The notes under the pieces were generated by a model. That model did no database searches. It saw nothing but the letters and a program-made list of their open reading frames with translations, and was not told the DNA's origin. From Mycobacterium shigaense (GTDB taxonomy: Bacteria > Actinomycetota > Actinomycetes > Mycobacteriales > Mycobacteriaceae), in the NCBI RefSeq assembly GCF_002356315.1, contig NZ_AP018164.1:2852001-2916000 (forward strand): DNA of 64,000 bases, in the 5' to 3' direction. A program made the translations under genes and the position numbers. Shown piece by piece: positions 32,076-40,986 of this stretch. The stretch's first letter is position 1. Every line of letters begins with the position of its first letter.

Positions 32076-32897
32076 TCACAGGTGTCTCAGCAGGCGCGCG
32101 GCGAACGTCTCGGGATGCTCTCGGTGCATGAAATGGCCGCCGGGGACCTCCTCGACGAGGTATTCATTGTCGAACATTCGGGCGGCCCGCCGGTAGTCCG
32201 ATGGTTCGGCGACCGGGTCGTCGAGTCCCGCAAACACCACTGTCGGCACGGTGATTCGCGCCCTCAGCGATGCGCTCGGGACCGGGGAAAGCTTCCGGTA
32301 ATAGCCGAATGCCGCGTTCAGGCTCACGGGGTCCGCGAAGCTTGCACGCACGGCATCGAACTCGGACGGATCGGGGTTCCAGGTCGGGGACCAACGCCGA
32401 TAGATTGCGGGCAGCGCGGCGAAATCGTTGTGCGCGAAGCGGTTCGGCGCGCCCGGCAGCTTGTAGGCGGCGAAGTGGCGAACCCCCCACAGCTTCTTCA
32501 AGGTGGGTTTGAGCGTCCCGGGGTGCGGAATTGCAAGAACGATGAGCTTTTTGACGCGGTCGGGCCCCAGCGCCGCCGCGCCATAGGCCGCCGAAGCTCC
32601 CCAGTCGTGGCCGATGACGACCGCGTCGTCGGCACCCAACGCCTCGATCAGGGCGAGCGGGTCACGCGCCAACGTCTCCTGATCGGGGTCGCGGTCGGGA
32701 ATGCCGCTGGGACGATACCCCCGCATGAACGGGCTGACCGCGCGGTAGCCGGCAGCGGCGATGCGTGGGCGCACATCATCCCAGCTGTGGGCCGTGTCCG
32801 GGAACCCGTGCAGCATCAGCACGAGGGGACCGGAGCCCTCCTCGAGATAGGCGAATCTCAGCCCGCTGGCATCGACGTAGTGAATGTCATCGGCCAT
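32076..32897 (-). CDS. Alpha/beta hydrolase, epoxide hydrolase-like
   Basis: 273 residues from ATG 32897 (MADDIHYVDASGLRFAYLEE). Oxyanion motif LHGFPDTAHSWDDV, and nucleophile elbow VIGHDWGASAAYG with Asp as nucleophile, as in soluble epoxide hydrolases and haloalkane dehalogenases. The acid is probably in FAGLDDPVAEPSDY and the His in EVPGGHFMHREHPE. The tyrosines that assist epoxide opening are plausible in the cap (YKLPGAPNR, FGYYRKL). Likely an epoxide hydrolase (Eph family). Located 12 bp downstream of the cation efflux gene on the same strand. Confidence 0.88.
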   Translation of the reverse strand: MADDIHYVDASGLRFAYLEEGSGPLVLMLHGFPDTAHSWDDVRPRIAAAGYRAVSPFMRGYRPSGIPDRDPDQETLARDPLALIEALGADDAVVIGHDWGASAAYGAAALGPDRVKKLIVLAIPHPGTLKPTLKKLWGVRHFAAYKLPGAPNRFAHNDFAALPAIYRRWSPTWNPDPSEFDAVRASFADPVSLNAAFGYYRKLSPVPSASLRARITVPTVVFAGLDDPVAEPSDYRRAARMFDNEYLVEEVPGGHFMHREHPETFAARLLRHL

Positions 32898-32909
32898 GCC
32901 TCGCAGACC

Positions 32910-33938
32910 TTACGCCGATGCTGCGACTTCGGGGCTGTCGACGTCCGCGTGCTGGGCGGGGTAGGCGTGGATCAGCGCGCTGGTGAGCTTCGGGACGGCA
33001 CGGGTGAGGTGGTGTTCGGCCTCATGGGCGATGCGGTGTGCCTGCGCCAGATTCAGTGTGGGGTCGACGTCGAGTTCGGCGTCGGCATGAAGGCGATGCC
33101 CGATCCAGCGCATCCGCACACTGCGCACCGCGTGGACGCCGGGCTGGGCGGCCAACACGTGCTCGGCGATGTCGACCGTCGCGGGATCCACGCCGTCGAG
33201 CAACCGGCGGAACACGTCGCGAACCGTGGTTCGCAGCACGGCCAGGATCGCGACCGTGATGACCAATCCGATGACCGGGTCAGCCAGCGGAATGCCCAGC
33301 GCCGCGCCGCCGGCCGACAGCAGCACCGCCAGGGAGGTGAAGCCGTCGGTACGCGCGTGCATGCCGTCGGCCAGCAGGGCAACTGAGCCGACGTGGCGCC
33401 CGACCCGAATCCGGTAGAGGGCCACCCATTCGTTGCCGAGGAAGCCGATCAGACCCGCCACGGCGACCCAGCCGATGTGGACGATCGGCTGCGGGTGGAT
33501 CAAGCGGCGGACCGCCTCGTACCCGGCAACGATCGCCGACAGGGCGATCATCGCGACCACGAACAGTCCGGCCAGATCCTCCGCGCGGCCCAGGCCGTAG
33601 GTGTAGCGCGGCGTCGCGGCCTTCGTGCTCAGTACGAACGCGACCCATAGCGGCGCCGCCGTCAGCGCGTCGGAGAAGTTGTGGATGGTGTCGGCGGCCA
33701 ACGCCACCGACCCCGAGACGATCACGACGACGATCTGCGCGACCGCCGTCAGCGCGAGCACCACCAGGCTGATCTTGACCGCGCGGATCCCGGCGGCACT
33801 GGATTCCAGCGCGTCGTCGACGCTGTCGGCCGCGTCGTGCGAATGCGGCCCGAAGATCTCGCGGATGACGCCACGCAGCCCGTGCGGGTGATGGTGCCCA
33901 CGGCTGTGGACGTGCCCCGGGTGGCTATCTGCATGCAT
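32910..33938 (-). CDS. Cation diffusion facilitator (CDF) metal efflux transporter
   Basis: 342 residues from ATG 33938 (MHADSHPGHVHSRGHHHPHG). A His-rich N-terminus (about ten His in the first 30 residues) probably samples metal. Six TM helices follow; the transport site shows as DTIHNFSDALTAAPLW (HxxxD in TM2) and LLADGMHARTDGFTSLAVLL (HxxxD in TM5), the ligands for Zn2+ in YiiP-like CDFs. The C-terminal ~90 residues are the cytosolic dimerisation domain (VHAVRSVRMRWIGHRLHADAELD). Exports Zn2+, Co2+ or similar with H+ antiport. A TTG-led frame seven codons earlier exists. A dyad operator overlaps the start codon. Confidence 0.92.
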   Translation of the reverse strand: MHADSHPGHVHSRGHHHPHGLRGVIREIFGPHSHDAADSVDDALESSAAGIRAVKISLVVLALTAVAQIVVVIVSGSVALAADTIHNFSDALTAAPLWVAFVLSTKAATPRYTYGLGRAEDLAGLFVVAMIALSAIVAGYEAVRRLIHPQPIVHIGWVAVAGLIGFLGNEWVALYRIRVGRHVGSVALLADGMHARTDGFTSLAVLLSAGGAALGIPLADPVIGLVITVAILAVLRTTVRDVFRRLLDGVDPATVDIAEHVLAAQPGVHAVRSVRMRWIGHRLHADAELDVDPTLNLAQAHRIAHEAEHHLTRAVPKLTSALIHAYPAQHADVDSPEVAASA

Positions 33939-33947
33939 ACGCAGATA
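33926..33947. promoter_or_regulatory. Candidate metalloregulator operator overlapping the CDF start codon
   Basis: TATCTGC (33926-33932) and GCAGATA (33941-33947) form a perfect 7-bp inverted repeat with an 8-bp spacer that includes the CDF start codon at 33936-33938. Located at the start of a metal efflux gene, it could be bound by an ArsR/SmtB- or TetR-type repressor; no such gene is adjacent in this window. Confidence 0.55.
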
Positions 33948-33999
33948 ATAAGTCAACAAACCGTCCTACGCCCGCCGAACCGTCGCATACCATCAGCGC

Positions 34000-34902
34000 A
34001 TGCGCGGCTCGAAGATATTGATCACCGGTCCCACCGGGCAGGTTGCCACCCCCATCGCCGAGGCGCTGGCAGCCGAGAACGAGGTGTGGGGCATCGCCCG
34101 CTTCACCAACCCCGCAGTCCGGGACAGCCTGGAGAAGGCGGGCGTGCGGTGCCAGGCCGTCAACTTGTCGGCAGGCGACTTCACCGGGCTGCCAGACGAT
34201 TTCGAATATGTCATCAACCTGGCGGTGGCCAAGAGCGGGGACTGGGAAAAAGACCTCGGGGCCAATGCCGAGTCGGTCGGCCTGCTGATGGCGCACTGCC
34301 GCACAGCGAAGGCGTTCCTGCACTGTTCGTCGGGGGCGGTGTACGACCCGCCAGGCGACGAGCCCCGCACCGAGCTCGCAGCTTTGGGCGACAACCACAA
34401 ACCGCTGTTCCCGACCTACTCGATCTCCAAGATCGCCGGCGAGGTCGTGGCACGCACCATGGCCCGCGTTCTCGATCTGCCCACCATCATCGCCCGGCTC
34501 AACGTCCCCTATGGCGACAACGGCGGCTGGCCGTTCTATCACATGGAGATGATGCTGGCCGGGATCCCGATTCCGGTCCCGGCGGGCGGCGCGGCCCGCT
34601 ACAACCCGATTCACGAAGACGACATCATCGCGACCATTCCGAAGCTGCTCGAGGCGGCGTCGGTTCCGGCGACCACGGTCAACTGGTGCGGTGAGCAGAC
34701 TGTGAGCCTGCAGGAGTGGTGCGGCTACCTGGGCTCGCTGGTCGGCAAGGAGCCGGTCTTCGAGGAGAGCGCGCAGGCGCTGCGCGGCAATCCCACCGAC
34801 CCCGCCCGCATGCACGAACTCGTCGGCACGACCACCGTCGACTGGCGCGACGGCTTCCGCCGGATGGCGGTCAAGTTCCACCCGGAGCTGGTCGGCGCGT
34901 AA
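34000..34902 (+). CDS. NAD(P)-dependent epimerase/dehydratase (extended SDR)
   Basis: 300 residues from ATG 34000 (MRGSKILITGPTGQVATPIA). The N-terminal Rossmann motif ITGPTGQVATPIAEAL fits GxxGxxG. FLHCSSGAVYDPPGDE carries the catalytic Ser region and PTYSISKIAGEVVA the YxxxK pair. RLNVPYGDNGGWPFYHMEMM and HEDDIIATIPKLLEAA are typical of the epimerase family. Likely acts on a nucleotide-sugar or an alcohol-type substrate; the exact reaction is unknown. It is divergent from the CDF gene (61 bp) and converges on the alcohol dehydrogenase at 34928. Confidence 0.88.
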   Translation: MRGSKILITGPTGQVATPIAEALAAENEVWGIARFTNPAVRDSLEKAGVRCQAVNLSAGDFTGLPDDFEYVINLAVAKSGDWEKDLGANAESVGLLMAHCRTAKAFLHCSSGAVYDPPGDEPRTELAALGDNHKPLFPTYSISKIAGEVVARTMARVLDLPTIIARLNVPYGDNGGWPFYHMEMMLAGIPIPVPAGGAARYNPIHEDDIIATIPKLLEAASVPATTVNWCGEQTVSLQEWCGYLGSLVGKEPVFEESAQALRGNPTDPARMHELVGTTTVDWRDGFRRMAVKFHPELVGA

Positions 34903-34927
34903 CCAATCCCGTTGGGGCAGTCGGTAA

Positions 34928-36235
34928 TCACCAGTAGCGCAGCGCCCGGCGGAACAGTTCGGCAAGCACCGGTTTGGTCATCTCACGCGGGGCGTTCTGC
35001 AGCAGCCGCTGCTGCGGAAAGGCGCCGTCGGTCAGCGCCGCGACGTCGTCGTCGGTGTAGCCCACGCCGCTGAGCCCGTTGGGCATGTCGACCGCACGCA
35101 TGATCCGGATGAGCTCCGTCGCGAGCACCTCGCCGGCATCGTCGGGGCCGGCGTCGCGGGTGTCCGCGCCGAGCAGCGCGGCGGCCTGCAGGTGCCGCTC
35201 CGGGCTCACCTCCGCGGTGAACCGGAAGACCGCGGGCGCGTTGACGATGACCGACATGCCGTGCGGCACGAGCGGCTCGTCGGCCGGGTAACCCGGCGGG
35301 TGGAAGTCGCGAACCAGGCCGGCGACCGCGTACGCCATGCCGTGCGGGGCGTGCACGCCCGCGTTGCCGAAGGCGATCCCCGCCAGCGTCGCGGCCCACA
35401 TCATCTGCTCGCGGGCCACGCCGTTCGTGGCGTCGCGGACGGCCGCCTCTAGGTTCTCGCCCAGCACTCGCAGTGCCTCACGGCAGCCCAGGTCGCTCCA
35501 CGGGTTGGCGCCCTGGCTCATCGGACGCAGGTGGGGACGCGGGGGAGCCGGCCGGTGCACGTAGGGCCGAGCGGTATACGACTCCAGGGCGTGCGACAGC
35601 ACGTCGAGGCCCGCGGCGGCGACGACCCCGGCGGGCAGGGTGGCGGTGCAGTCGGGATCGACGAGGGCTTCGGTGGGGCGCAACGCGTTGGCCGCGATGC
35701 CCGTCTTGGCTGCCATCGACAGCAGGTCGAAGATCGCGATACCGGTGACCTCGCTGCCGGTGCCCGCAGTCGTGGGGCACGCGATGTGCGGCTTAAGCGG
35801 CCCGGGGATGGGCTTAGCCTCGCCGATCGGCGCATTGACATAGGTGAGTAGGTCCGCGGGATGGGTGGCGAACAGGTTGGCGGCCTTACACGTATCGATG
35901 ACAGAGCCGCCGCCAAGTGAGACATAGCCGTCGGGGGCAGCCTCTTGCGCGAACCGCGCCGCCGCCGCGAACGACGCATCGGTGGGCTCGACGTGCACGT
36001 CGGTGTAGCTGACCACGTCCAATCCAGCGGCTGTCAGCGAGTCGCGCGCGGTCGCGAAGATTCCGAGTTCGGCGACGGCGGCATCGGAGAACAGCGCTAC
36101 CCGCCGCATTCCCAGTGCGCTGGCCCGGTCGCCCAACTCGGCCAGGCACCCGCGTCCGAACGTTATCCGGGAGGAGTCGACGGTGAAGGCTTCATCGCAG
36201 CCCTGCGCCACGGCAGGAAAATCGCAGCACCCCAT
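34928..36235 (-). CDS. Iron-containing alcohol dehydrogenase, hydroxyacid-oxoacid transhydrogenase type
   Basis: 435 residues from ATG 36235 ([20 protein letters not shown]). Group III Fe-ADH features: N-terminal NAD-binding [41 protein letters not shown], and metal ligands in [42 protein letters not shown] and [15 protein letters not shown]. The length and the C-terminal [18 protein letters not shown] resemble ADHFE1/HOT, which moves hydride between gamma-hydroxybutyrate and 2-oxoglutarate. It diverges from an aldehyde dehydrogenase, giving a possible hydroxyacid to semialdehyde to acid route. The frame upstream of 36235 lacks family sequence. Confidence 0.88.
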   Translation of the reverse strand: MGCCDFPAVAQGCDEAFTVDSSRITFGRGCLAELGDRASALGMRRVALFSDAAVAELGIFATARDSLTAAGLDVVSYTDVHVEPTDASFAAAARFAQEAAPDGYVSLGGGSVIDTCKAANLFATHPADLLTYVNAPIGEAKPIPGPLKPHIACPTTAGTGSEVTGIAIFDLLSMAAKTGIAANALRPTEALVDPDCTATLPAGVVAAAGLDVLSHALESYTARPYVHRPAPPRPHLRPMSQGANPWSDLGCREALRVLGENLEAAVRDATNGVAREQMMWAATLAGIAFGNAGVHAPHGMAYAVAGLVRDFHPPGYPADEPLVPHGMSVIVNAPAVFRFTAEVSPERHLQAAALLGADTRDAGPDDAGEVLATELIRIMRAVDMPNGLSGVGYTDDDVAALTDGAFPQQRLLQNAPREMTKPVLAELFRRALRYW

Positions 36236-36351
36236 TCGTCTATCAAAGCCCGCCAGGCGCCGGCGCGGGACGGCGGCTTGCCGAAATCGTTCTCCACCAC
36301 GCGGCTCTTGGCGGCGCGGACGCCAAGACCTTGACCCCGCGCCGCCCGCGA

Positions 36352-36371
36352 TGCTAAGCAGGTGCTCAGCA
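36352..36371. promoter_or_regulatory. Candidate operator between the Fe-ADH and aldehyde dehydrogenase genes
   Basis: TGCTAAGCA (36352-36360) and TGCTCAGCA (36363-36371), two bases apart, form an almost perfect 20-bp palindrome in which only one base pair of each arm and the centre break symmetry. It is located 53 bp upstream of the aldehyde dehydrogenase start in the 188-bp divergent gap, and has the form of a TetR-family site. Confidence 0.6.
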
Positions 36372-36423
36372 CTCGACGGATCGGGCGTGTGTGCCCAACG
36401 GCGGGCGATCGGGAAGGGATCGG

Positions 36424-37878
36424 ATGAGTCTGCAGGCAGTATTGGATGACCTGACAAAGCGCTCGGGCTCGGGCGAGGCCATTCCGATCATCAACCCCGC
36501 GACCGAAGAACAGATCACCGAATTCACCGACTGCGGCGAAGACGCGGTCAACGAGGCCGCGGCGCGGGCGAAGGCCACCTTCGCCTCGGGTGTCTGGTCC
36601 GATCTTCCTGGTCGCGAGCGGGCCAAGATCTTGTGGCGAATCGGGGACCTGATCGACGAGCACGCGGAGGAGTTCGCGCGACTCGACTCGCTCAACACCG
36701 GCATGCCCCTGATGCAGGCACAGTTGCAGATGTCGACGTGTTCCGAGTTCTTCCGCTATTACGCGGGGTGGTGTTCGAAGATCAACGGCGTCGCGTACGA
36801 CGTGAAGACCGACGGCATTGCGACCGACACGTACGTGAACATGCACGCCTACACGCTCAAAGAGCCATACAGCGTGGTGGGTCTGATCTTCCCGTGGAAC
36901 GGCCCGATCTTCAACGCGAGCGCGAAGCTTGCCCCAGCCCTGGCCGCCGGGGGCAGCCTGCTGGTCAAGCCCGCCGAAGAGACGCCGCTGTCGGCGGTGT
37001 TGCTGGACAGGCTCATTGACGAAGCCGGCGTCCCCGAGGGTGTCGTCAACCTGCTGACCGGATACGGGCACACCGCGGGCGCCGCGATCACCGCACATCC
37101 CGACGTGCAGAAGGTCGCCTTCACCGGCTCGACCGAGGTCGGCAAGGCGATCGTGCGGGCGTCGGCGGACAACCTGAAAAAGGTCACGCTCGAACTCGGC
37201 GGCAAGTCGCCGGTGCTGATCTTCGACGACGCCGATCTGGACAAGGCCATCATGATGGCGTCGTTGGGTATCTTCGTGCACTCCGGCCAGGGCTGCGTGT
37301 GCGGGTCGCGAATCTTCGCTCAACGCGGGGTCTTCGATCGGGTCGTGGAAGGCATCGCGGGGATGGCGAACATGTTCAAGCTGGGCGCCCCCGGTGAGGA
37401 AGGCTGCGTCAGCGGCCCGCTGATCAGCCAGAAGCAGCTGACCCGGGTCATGGGCTACATCGACGAGGGCAAGAAGGGCGGCGTCGACGTGGTGGCCGGC
37501 GGCTACCGCCTGGACCGCAAGGGCTACTTCGTCCACCCGACGGTGCTCACCAACGTCGACCCGGGCATGCGGCTATACCAGGAGGAGATCTTCGGGCCGG
37601 TGGTCAGCATTCTGCCGTTCGACGACGAGGACGAGGCTGTGGCGCTGGCCAACGACACCACCTACGGCCTGGCGGCCACCGCCTGGACGGAAAACCTCGG
37701 CCGGGCGCACCGGGTCATGAAGCGGTTGCAGGCCGGCAGTGTCCAGGTGAACTGCCAGCTGGTGTTCGACCACGACGTGCCGTTCGGCGGCTACAAGCAG
37801 TCCGGTTGGGGTCACGAGTTCGGCAAAGAGGGCCTCGAGATCTACCTCAAGACGAAGTCGGTCTGGGCCCAGCTCTAA
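36424..37878 (+). CDS. NAD(P)-dependent aldehyde dehydrogenase
   Basis: 484 residues from ATG 36424 ([20 protein letters not shown]). Complete ALDH signatures: [20 protein letters not shown] (Asn for the oxyanion), [13 protein letters not shown] (cofactor loop), [20 protein letters not shown] (catalytic Glu) and [13 protein letters not shown] (catalytic Cys near residue 291). C-terminal [20 protein letters not shown] and [19 protein letters not shown] are typical. Oxidises an aldehyde to an acid. It is divergent from a HOT-type Fe-ADH, so the pair may handle a hydroxy-acid or aliphatic aldehyde. A strong hairpin terminator follows at 37892-37932. Confidence 0.93.
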   Translation: MSLQAVLDDLTKRSGSGEAIPIINPATEEQITEFTDCGEDAVNEAAARAKATFASGVWSDLPGRERAKILWRIGDLIDEHAEEFARLDSLNTGMPLMQAQLQMSTCSEFFRYYAGWCSKINGVAYDVKTDGIATDTYVNMHAYTLKEPYSVVGLIFPWNGPIFNASAKLAPALAAGGSLLVKPAEETPLSAVLLDRLIDEAGVPEGVVNLLTGYGHTAGAAITAHPDVQKVAFTGSTEVGKAIVRASADNLKKVTLELGGKSPVLIFDDADLDKAIMMASLGIFVHSGQGCVCGSRIFAQRGVFDRVVEGIAGMANMFKLGAPGEEGCVSGPLISQKQLTRVMGYIDEGKKGGVDVVAGGYRLDRKGYFVHPTVLTNVDPGMRLYQEEIFGPVVSILPFDDEDEAVALANDTTYGLAATAWTENLGRAHRVMKRLQAGSVQVNCQLVFDHDVPFGGYKQSGWGHEFGKEGLEIYLKTKSVWAQL

Positions 37879-37891
37879 CCCCCGTGGCACA

Positions 37892-37932
37892 GCGGAAGGC
37901 TCCGAACCCCAATGGGTTTCGGAGCCTTCCGC
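37892..37932. terminator. Bidirectional hairpin terminator
   Basis: GCGGAAGGCTCCGAA at 37892-37906 pairs with TTCGGAGCCTTCCGC at 37918-37932, and CCC with GGG inside, leaving a short loop. There is no T-run. It lies between the convergent aldehyde dehydrogenase gene and the small membrane protein gene, and may stop both. Confidence 0.8.
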
Positions 37933-37947
37933 CGGTGGGCGACTGCG

Positions 37948-38202
37948 TCAAGATCCTTTGTTGTACCGGGTCAGAAACCCGACGGACGCGATCGCCGCGG
38001 CGGTACCGATCACGCCCCACAGCACGATCTGGAACGCCATCGCGCCGAAGTACCAGCCAAATGTCATTCCGATGTAGAGCATCCAGATCAGCCGGAAAAA
38101 GCTCCACACCGCAACCAGGCCGGTGCTGATCCCCACGTACAGGCAGCGCTGCCGGTCGACGCGGTTGATCTGCTCTTGGATGCTGCTCGGCACGATGTTC
38201 AT
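37948..38202 (-). CDS. Small integral membrane protein of unknown function
   Basis: 84 residues from ATG 38202 (MNIVPSSIQEQINRVDRQRC), with AGGAAAGGAAG upstream. Two to three TM segments are visible: LYVGISTGLVAVWSFFRLIW (residues ~21-40), a second immediately after (MLYIGMTFGWYFGAMAF), and a third near IVLWGVIGTAAAIASVGFLT. The charged N-terminus and C-terminal RYNKGS are probably cytosolic. No family recognised. It converges on the aldehyde dehydrogenase gene across a hairpin terminator and diverges from the SOUL gene (208 bp). Confidence 0.7.
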   Translation of the reverse strand: MNIVPSSIQEQINRVDRQRCLYVGISTGLVAVWSFFRLIWMLYIGMTFGWYFGAMAFQIVLWGVIGTAAAIASVGFLTRYNKGS

Positions 38203-38410
38203 TTGCTGACTTCCTTTCCTGGGCGCACCGCCTCGCTGGCGGCGTCGTTGGGACCAGTACAGCCAGCCGGATCGGCTACCGATCCCAAGAACTCCCGCAC
38301 CACGACGAAGCGCGTTATCCGTCATCGGCGCAAGGGCAAGAGTCGGGCGGCCCGGCCGTTGGGGAATGACCTCACTTGCGTCGCCGGGGTGCAGGTGGGT
38401 CAATGCACAT

Positions 38411-39055
38411 ATGAATCCGTTCAGGCTCGCCGAGCAGCTCGCCGAATCGATCTTGGCGGTGGGTGGCATCCGGATCGGTACCGAAGAGGCGAAGTACACC
38501 CACAGTGCCCTAACCGGCACCGTCGAGATACGTCGCTATGGTCCTAGGATTGCCGCCGAGACGCTCGTCGACGCCGACGAAAACCGGGCACGCGAAGTGG
38601 GGTTCCGACGATTGGCGGGATACATATTCGGTGGCAATGGGCGCGATCAATCGATCGCGATGACGGCGCCGGTCAGCCAACAATCGAGCCGGCGCGGCGC
38701 GCAGATCGCGATGACCGCACCCGTGACCCAGTCGGTCGGCGCCGAGACCGGTTGGACAATAAGGTTTTTCATGCCCGCCAAGTGGACGATGGAAACCCTT
38801 CCCAAACCAAACGATGACCAGGTTCGGCTCGTCACGGTGCCGCCCGTGACCGTGGCCGTGCTGCGATTCAGCGGCGACCGCAGCCCCGAGGCGGTCGCCG
38901 CTCGCACCGACGAGCTGCTGAAAATACTGCAGGGCAGAGGCATCGAGACCACCGGAGAGGCTCAGGCCTGGTTCTACGATCCACCCTGGACGCTACCGAT
39001 GCGGCGCCGCAACGAGGTCGCGATTCCGATCGATCCGGCGTCGGCACCAGCGTAG
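38411..39055 (+). CDS. SOUL-family heme-binding-like protein
   Basis: 214 residues from ATG 38411 (MNPFRLAEQLAESILAVGGI). The SOUL/HBP fold is evident: YTHSALTGTVEIRRYGPRIA near residue 36, the FRRLAGYIFGGN block, and two MTAPV segments (SIAMTAPVSQQ and QIAMTAPVTQS) as usual for the family. FMPAKWTMETLPKPNDDQVR and AWFYDPPWTLPMRRRNEV complete it. Members bind heme or tetrapyrroles weakly; function in mycobacteria is unknown. It is followed after 9 bp by a methyltransferase gene, suggesting co-transcription. Confidence 0.86.
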   Translation: MNPFRLAEQLAESILAVGGIRIGTEEAKYTHSALTGTVEIRRYGPRIAAETLVDADENRAREVGFRRLAGYIFGGNGRDQSIAMTAPVSQQSSRRGAQIAMTAPVTQSVGAETGWTIRFFMPAKWTMETLPKPNDDQVRLVTVPPVTVAVLRFSGDRSPEAVAARTDELLKILQGRGIETTGEAQAWFYDPPWTLPMRRRNEVAIPIDPASAPA

Positions 39056-39064
39056 TCGCCCGGC

Positions 39065-39925
39065 ATGGAACGTCATGGCAGCCCCTTCGTCGTCGCGACC
39101 GGCAACCAAAATGTGGATGCCACGCTGCTGACGGGTGTCTCGAAAACGGCGCTGCTGACCCTCTACGGCAGGGCATACCAGGCCCGGCACCCCGACCCGA
39201 TCATCGACGATCCGATGGCCATCGAGGCGGTAGCATCCCTCGATTTCGACTTCGAGAAGTTCGGGCGCAGGGGCCAGGAGATGGCGCTGCGCTCACTTGC
39301 CGTCGATCAGTGTGCGATCGAATACCTCGCCATGCGGCCCGGGGCGACCGTCGTCGCGCTTGGCGAAGGTCTGCAGACTTCCTTCTGGCGGCTGGACCGC
39401 GCCCTGCCCGACCCACAATTCAGTTGGCTGTCGGTGGATTTGCCTGCGGTCATCGACCTGCGACAGCGCCTGCTGCCGAAATCCCCGCGGATCACCCATC
39501 TCGCGCAGTCGGCCCTCGACTACAGCTGGATCGAGAAGGTCGACGCCGCAAACGGCGTTTTCGTCACCGCCGAAGGACTGCTGATGTACCTGCAGCCCGA
39601 CGAAGCGCTGGGACTGATCGCCCAGTGCGCCAAGCGGTTTCCGGGCGGCCGAATGTTCTTCGATCTCCCTCCGACCATCGTCAAGAAGGTCGCGCGCAGG
39701 GGGCTGCGTTCGTCCAAGCACTACCGGGTTCCGCCGATGCCGTTCAGCCTCTCGATAGGTCAACTGAGAAAGCTTGCGGATACCGTGCCCGGAATCGTTG
39801 CGATGCACGATGTTCCGATGCCCGCGGGACGGGGGTTGTTCTTCGGTAAGCTGTACCCCGCGTTCTGGCGCTTCCCGCCGACCAAGCCCTATCGCGGCGT
39901 CTTCGCGATGCTCGAATTCGGCTGA
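39065..39925 (+). CDS. LCM-type class I SAM-dependent methyltransferase
   Basis: 286 residues from ATG 39065 (MERHGSPFVVATGNQNVDAT). Fold and motifs of the leucine carboxyl methyltransferase group: KTALLTLYGRAYQARHPDPI at the start, motif I as GATVVALGEGLQTSFWRLDR (GEG in place of GAG), SWLSVDLPAVIDLRQRLLPK, and VTAEGLLMYLQPDEALGLIA. A long C-terminal section (FSLSIGQLRKLADTVPGI) forms the substrate cap. O-methylation of an unknown small or polyketide-like substrate is likely. It lies 9 bp after the SOUL gene and 2 bp from the convergent reductase. Confidence 0.84.
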   Translation: MERHGSPFVVATGNQNVDATLLTGVSKTALLTLYGRAYQARHPDPIIDDPMAIEAVASLDFDFEKFGRRGQEMALRSLAVDQCAIEYLAMRPGATVVALGEGLQTSFWRLDRALPDPQFSWLSVDLPAVIDLRQRLLPKSPRITHLAQSALDYSWIEKVDAANGVFVTAEGLLMYLQPDEALGLIAQCAKRFPGGRMFFDLPPTIVKKVARRGLRSSKHYRVPPMPFSLSIGQLRKLADTVPGIVAMHDVPMPAGRGLFFGKLYPAFWRFPPTKPYRGVFAMLEFG

Positions 39926-39927
39926 TG

Positions 39928-40938
39928 TCAAGCGACTTTCACTATTAACTTGCCCACGTTCTTTCCGTCGAACAGCATGTTGATTGCTGTCGGCAGCTGC
40001 TCGAAGCCCTCGACCACGGTCTCGAGCGGCGTCAGCTTGCCGTCGGCGATCAGACCGGCGATTTCGCGGTTTGCCTCGGCAGCACGCCCCAGATGGTCGA
40101 GCACGATGAACCCTTGCAGCGTCGCGCGCTGAATCAGCAGGTTGCCGAACGCGCGCGGACCGGGCGGTGGGTCAGCCTCGTTGTAGCCCGAGATCAGGCC
40201 GCACAGCGCGACGCGCGCGCCGATGTTGAGGCGTGCGAAGACCGCGTCCATGATCACACCGCCGACGTTCTCGAAGTCGACGTCGATCCCGTTGGGCGTT
40301 GCCGCGCGGAGTTGGGCAACCCAATCGTCGGCGCGGTAGTCGACGGCGGCGGCGAAGCCGAGCTCCTCGGTGAGCAGCCGGCATTTGTCCGGCCCGCCGA
40401 CGATACCGACGACCCGCGCCCCGTCGGCCTTGGCGAGCTGGCCGGCGATCGAACCGACCGCACCGGCGGCAGCCGATACGACCACGGTCTCACCCGGTTG
40501 CGGCTTGCTGATATCGCGGATCCCCACCCAGGCGGTTAGCCCCGTCGTTCCGAGCGCGCCCAGGTAGGCGCTCGGCGAGATACCGTCGGCGACATCGACT
40601 CCGAACAGCGGCGCCGTGTCCGAGACGACCACATACTCCTGCCAACCGACGAGCCCCTGCACGATCTGCCCGACGCGATAGTTCGGGTTCTTGGATTCGA
40701 CGACTTCACCGAGGCCGCCGGCGCGCATGACTTCGCCGATGCCGACCGGAGGCAGATAGGTCGGGGTGTCGTTGATCCAGGTGCGGTTCGTCGGATCGAG
40801 CGAGATCCAGTCGACGCGCACCAGTGCCTCGCCGTCGGCGATCTCGGGTACGGCCTCCTGGACGAGCTCGAAGGTCTCGGGACCAATGCGGCCGGAGGGG
40901 CGCTCGCGGAGCAGAAAGCGACGGTTTCGATCGGGCAT
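39928..40938 (-). CDS. NADP-dependent MDR reductase, CurA/leukotriene B4 dehydrogenase type
   Basis: 336 residues from ATG 40938 (MPDRNRRFLLRERPSGRIGP). N-terminal domain with LVRVDWISLDPTNRTWINDT, the typical start of zinc-free enone reductases. NADP motif AAAGAVGSIAGQLAKADGAR, GIVGGPDKCRLLTEELGF, then DVDFENVGGVIMDAVFARLN and CGLISGYNEADPPPGPRAFG. Reduces alpha,beta-unsaturated ketones or curcumin-like substrates with NADPH. Divergent from the next methyltransferase (48 bp) and converging on the previous one. Substrate is unknown. Confidence 0.92.
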   Translation of the reverse strand: MPDRNRRFLLRERPSGRIGPETFELVQEAVPEIADGEALVRVDWISLDPTNRTWINDTPTYLPPVGIGEVMRAGGLGEVVESKNPNYRVGQIVQGLVGWQEYVVVSDTAPLFGVDVADGISPSAYLGALGTTGLTAWVGIRDISKPQPGETVVVSAAAGAVGSIAGQLAKADGARVVGIVGGPDKCRLLTEELGFAAAVDYRADDWVAQLRAATPNGIDVDFENVGGVIMDAVFARLNIGARVALCGLISGYNEADPPPGPRAFGNLLIQRATLQGFIVLDHLGRAAEANREIAGLIADGKLTPLETVVEGFEQLPTAINMLFDGKNVGKLIVKVA

Positions 40939-40986
40939 GAGCGCACGCTACGCCGGACAGTCGCGGCCGGTGCTATAACCCCTCCT

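Noticed and set aside
32082..33386. 434-residue plus-strand ORF opposite the hydrolase and CDF genes
   Set aside because: Runs antisense across two well supported genes and has no family sequence.
36163..37536. 457-residue minus-strand ORF opposite the aldehyde dehydrogenase
   Set aside because: Composition and absence of motifs mark it as a shadow of the ALDH gene.
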